Shown here: positions 60,400-64,000 of the stretch, piece by piece
Layout of the letters: each line of letters starts with the position of its first letter
Numbering within the stretch: the stretch's first letter is position 1
Assembly: GCA_003260075.1 (NCBI GenBank)
Contig: QLIY01000048.1
Span: 186,001 to 250,000 of the forward strand
Reading direction: 5' to 3'
Length of the DNA: 64,000 bases
Source of the DNA: Phallusia mammillata
Taxonomy: Eukaryota > Chordata > Ascidiacea > Phlebobranchia > Ascidiidae
Made by a program: the position numbers and the translations under genes
The notes under the pieces: model-generated
What the model was told of the DNA's origin: nothing
What the model saw: only the letters and a program-made list of their open reading frames with translations
The model's database searches: none

Positions 60400-61243
60400 T
60401 GCTGGAAATTCTTCAATCCATCCTGCCATGCTTTTATGTTAGTTAAATGCAAGACTTGAATTTGAGAAATTAATATTGTTGTATCAAGTGAACAAAGCCT
60501 TTTCAGTTTTATCCCTTGATTTTTCTCCACTGTTTAATCCACATGTAAGCATATCCAAGATAACATAAAAACTAGTTTCAAACTTATACCACTTTCAAAT
60601 CTTTATTTTTCATGGGTTGTTTTTATTATTTCCGGTTTATATTTGATCAACTTATACAGTTAATGTGTGGTAAATATACAAATTTTAATAACATAATTTT
60701 TTTTTATTTACTCAAGAATCTTGATCTTTTGATATATTGTGCTGTTTCACATAAACTATTGTTCATTGTTGACCAAACCTGTTGTGTTGAATAACCGTGC
60801 AATCATTTGTGTTTTGTAAACATGCACCCATTATAACATATAACTGATGGTATTTTGAACAATCACAAAATAAACTGCATCACAATTTAAGCAAAGTGTA
60901 CTTTTGTTTGATTGTTAAACATGTTATAATTTAAAACTGTTATAATCATGAACAATATATATCTGACTGGTACAATAACAGCAACAAATGTATGTTAGAT
61001 TATTGATGCGCTGTTATGATTGAACTAAGGTTCTGTTGAGTGTTTGTTTGTGCGGGATGACAACACACCTACTACTACAGCGTGTTTGTTTACATCCTAT
61101 AGGGGGGGGGGGGTGCACCCATTATAACATATAACTGAAGGTATTTTGAACAATCACAAAATAAACTGCATCACAATTTAAGCAGAGTGTACTTTTGTTT
61201 GATTGTTAAACATGTTATAATTTAAAACTGTTAGGGGGGGGGG

Positions 61244-61784
61244 CAGGTGTGGCCAACACGTCGATCGCCTGCTTTCGACTGGTCGATCGCCACTAAATTC
61301 TCCACTACTAATCAAAAACTTATTAATTGAAAAACAAATTAAATAATATAAAACAGCACTTCTGACATTTTGACACAACGCACAAATGTGCAATAAGACA
61401 ATAAGTATGTTATTGTCACTTTGTTTGTTGCGTAACAATTGTTATTTTGGCACCAAATTTTGTCGTAACAACTACAATGTTTGTCGTCACAACTTGAGTG
61501 TTTGCAAAAACGAAGCAGTTGCTATTGATTGGGGTGATTTAAAAGTTCCCATCACTGATTACTATGATAAAAATTATGTACAAATGCGACGTTTTATTCT
61601 TGTAAGAACTATAGGTGATGCTTGCCAATAAAACTCAAGACTATAAATATGTGGTAATCGTCAATCAAATCGCATGAAAAAATTTGTTTATTGCTTTGTG
61701 TTAGTGGCAGCGACTGATCAGTCGATCGCGTACAATTATGAAAATTTTCGTCGATCTTAACGACTGGCAAGTTGGCCACCCCTG
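61244..61784. mobile_element. hAT-like MITE, about 540 bp
   Basis: Left end CAGGTGTGGCCAACACGTCG and the complement of the right end CAGGGGTGGCCAACTTGCCA are inverted, with GTCGATCGC blocks inside each end. The left target site is lost to the poly-G at 61234-61243. An open frame of 81 codons inside (61386-61631) is not recognised as transposase. Confidence 0.75.
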
Positions 61785-62869
61785 TCCTATACAATACGTT
61801 AAAAATAAATATTAGTGATGAATTGCCTTAGTGTAACTGACGTTTCAGATTTTAAACATGGTGCAATTATCTTTTATTGTGACGTTATAGGAGGATTATG
61901 GTGATGTCACAGATCGCAAGCGGGGGGGGGGTATTAGCTCATTAGCTGTTTGTGTCAACAATCATAGGGCTTGCACTATTTCCTTACTGCTCGGTGTTGT
62001 AATAAAATCTGATTTCCTGTTAAAGGTTTCAATAACACATGTAGAGTTAAACAGAAATCCCATACAGTTTGTGATTCATTTAATAAAAGCCAAATTTGGA
62101 AAATATGGGGGGGGGGGGGGAAGTAACTGCTCGGTGTTGTAATAAAATCTGATTTCCTGTTATAGGTTTCAATAACACATGTAGAGTTAAACAGAAATAC
62201 CATACAGTTTGTGATTCATTTAATAAAAGCCAAATTTGGAAAATATGCTCTGGCAGTTTTCATCAAAGTATCAAGGCATGTTTAAACGTTGCACAATTTT
62301 CTTTTAACATTTTTCAAACAACAAGGCATAAATTACACTTACATATAAAACAGCCAACTTCTTCTCAATCACAAAGACAGATAACTACAAATTTGCCTGA
62401 AATATTGTACACAAACAGCAGTGAATACACAAAGTAGATTTAACTTTCCTACTGCATCAGAAAAGCATTGAAGAAATTTCCAAGGTTTAGAACTTAACAA
62501 TGTGTACATAAATATATTCCTTTGTACATAGGTGAACTTAGTTTTAAAATATATTTTTTTAGAAAAAGCTATGCTTCATTCGAGTAACTTCCGTTTGATA
62601 ATCTGCAACTTAAAATTATTTTTATTGCAATCTTGCTTCATGGCAGGTGTAACGTGCTTCATGTATCAATAAGTGACAAGAACATAAATCATTCTGTAAA
62701 AAAACAAAAAAACAAATTGGAATCTATATTATTCTACAAATTTTGGACTATTTGATGTAAGCTCTGTCTAACAAACCAGTAGTCAACACAGTGCCAAATG
62801 AAATTTTAAGATTATCATGATTAAAGAGCATTAAATCTTTCTGTCTTGTAACATGCCACATCAAATTAT

Positions 62870-62972
62870 ATAAGCTATTACTGCCAGGCATAGTGTCAAG
62901 TTTAAAGAGCTCTTCTGGCAAATGTCATTTTATTCCGACGCTTTGACGTCCTATACAGGTCGTCTTCATCAG
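62870..62972 (-). repeat. Dispersed repeat with CTGATGAAGACGACC
   Basis: On the minus strand CTGATGAAGACGACCTGTAT is followed by GGACGTCAAAGCGTCGG and then GCCAGAAGAGCTC and CTATGCCTGGCAG blocks. It is repeated on the other allele at about 63345-63442, and its outer blocks recur at 15282-15345. It resembles a degenerate hammerhead-like core seen in some retroelement repeats; folding is not shown. Confidence 0.45.
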
Positions 62973-63503
62973 GGTAAATAACACTGAATGGGGGGGGGGT
63001 GAACTCATTTTTAAAATATTTTTTTTTCAAAAAAAAAGCTATGCTTCATCCCAGTAACTTCCGTTTGATAATTTGCAACTTAAAATTATTTGTATTGCAA
63101 TCTTGCTTCATGGCAGGTGTAATGTGCTTCAGGTATCAATAAGTGACAAGAACATAAATCATTCTGTAAAAAAACAAACAACAAATTGGAATCTATATTA
63201 TTCTACAAATTTTGGACCATTTGATATGAGCTCTTACTGACAAACCAGTAGTCAACACAGTGCCAAATGAAATTTTAAGATTATCATGATTAAAGAGCAT
63301 TAAATCTTTCTGTCTTGTAACATGCCACATCAAATTATATAAGCTATTACTGCCAGGCATAGTGTCAAGTTTAAAGAGCTCTTCTGGCAAATGTTATTTT
63401 ATTCTGACTTTTTGACGTCCTATACAGGTTGTCTTCATCAGGGTAAATAACACTGAATGCATGCCACATCAAATTTTAAATGCATAAACTAAAATATCAC
63501 ATT

Positions 63504-63734
63504 TCAGAACATCACAATGACTGTATGTATTCTATGCCATATATATACTGCAGTGATAATAAATGCAAAGATTTTTTTTACATTACAAACCTGTAGAGAT
63601 AATAGAAGAAAGATATCAAGTAGAAAGCCAATTTCGCCCAACCTTCCTTCATGCAGTAAGACAGAATATCAGCATTCATTATTGTTGTTGGGTCATATAA
63701 TCCAGGACCACTCATAACTGGCCTTTTACTGTAT
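63504..63734 (-). CDS. CNIH1: Cornichon family ER cargo receptor, 3' end
   Basis: Exon 63591-63734 reads YSKRPVMSGPGLYDPTTIMN followed by ADILSYCMKEGWAKLAFYLI and SFFYYLY, an unmistakable cornichon (CNIH1-3 type) segment. These are small multi-pass proteins of the early secretory pathway that export transmembrane cargo via COPII. The remaining upstream exons lie beyond 64000. The last exon is uncertain: a short acceptor-defined piece at 63504-63531 gives nine residues (RIHTVIVMF) and TGA, the same length as the usual GMIYVLVSS end. An alternative acceptor at the CTGCAG about 20 bp upstream gives a different tail. Confidence 0.85.
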
Positions 63735-64000
63735 CTGTAAATTAATGTAAATCAAAGATGACATCAACAAGTGTACATAGTTCACATAGTTACATTAAAA
63801 GTTTCACACATGAATAGTTTAGCACTACTCATTGAAAGTACAACAAAGACCAATATTAAAAATATACGAAAACGAAGCACGCTTATTAGGTTTAAATCAC
63901 GTCATAGGTGTGAAACCTTTGGGGGGGGGGTCTCTTTCTTTACCAAACGAGCGTTACAAATTTTACGTTTGGGGGGCCTGTGGGTGAACCGCTGGGTAAT

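Larger units (their letters stand above)
60400..63503. other. Intergenic with allelic duplications
   Basis: No gene seen. Pairs: about 60820-60930 with 61114-61233; 61976-62106 with 62121-62250; 62520-62989 with 63000-63470. G runs separate each pair. The last pair is probably the cornichon 3' UTR/flank. Confidence 0.6.

Noticed and set aside
63193-63390. Minus-strand frame MPEELFKLDTMPGSNSLYNL as a protein
   Set aside because: It lies in the duplicated cornichon 3' flank and overlaps a dispersed repeat; the frame is not kept in the other allele's extension.

Overview
The window looks like part of an intron-rich, AT-rich animal genome. Its best match is a sea squirt of the Ciona type. This is inferred from short introns, compact genes of chordate families (RPLP2, COX5A, TP53I13, SH3BGRL, RECQL, GMF, cornichon, SLC13, NUDT7) and very high allelic divergence. 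The species cannot be fixed by reading alone. All genes below were assembled by hand from splice sites, reading frame and protein resemblance recalled from known families; no search was run.

Layout: 1-5.4 kb has no firm gene, only a 46-bp tandem repeat, CA microsatellites and a weak two-exon candidate. NUDT7 (+, 5487-7005) encodes a peroxisomal CoA diphosphatase. RPLP2 (+, 8576-9584) follows. COX5A (-, 10656-13301) and TP53I13 (+, 14149-16075) are divergent. The first SLC13 sodium/carboxylate-type transporter (-, 19091-28889) is followed by a transposon-rich stretch with a hAT-type MITE. SH3BGRL (-, 32388-32753) is divergent from a rhodanese gene (+, 33931-35756), and a shorter rhodanese paralog without the catalytic loop follows (+, 38698-39834). 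RECQL helicase (-, 41077-48537) is followed by a second SLC13 gene (+, 51036-58050), a glia maturation factor gene (+, 58506-60399) and the 3' end of a cornichon gene (-, about 63504-63734, continuing past the window).

Two themes stand out. First, more than forty runs of about 10 (occasionally 26-104) G residues lie on the + strand with no matching C runs. Most are flanked by two near-identical copies of the same local sequence. I read them as gap filler joining unmerged haplotypes, so apparent exon duplications inside SLC13 and the rhodanese genes are probably alleles. Second, there are many non-autonomous hAT-like elements, several with perfect 8-bp target duplications.

The genes do not form one pathway. 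They are mostly housekeeping functions (translation, respiration, DNA repair, secretion, actin turnover, CoA and sulfur metabolism). The biologically most interesting points are an apparent minor-spliceosome AT-AC intron in the GMF gene, an SLC13 paralog with changed residues in both sodium/substrate signature motifs, and the catalytically incomplete rhodanese paralog.
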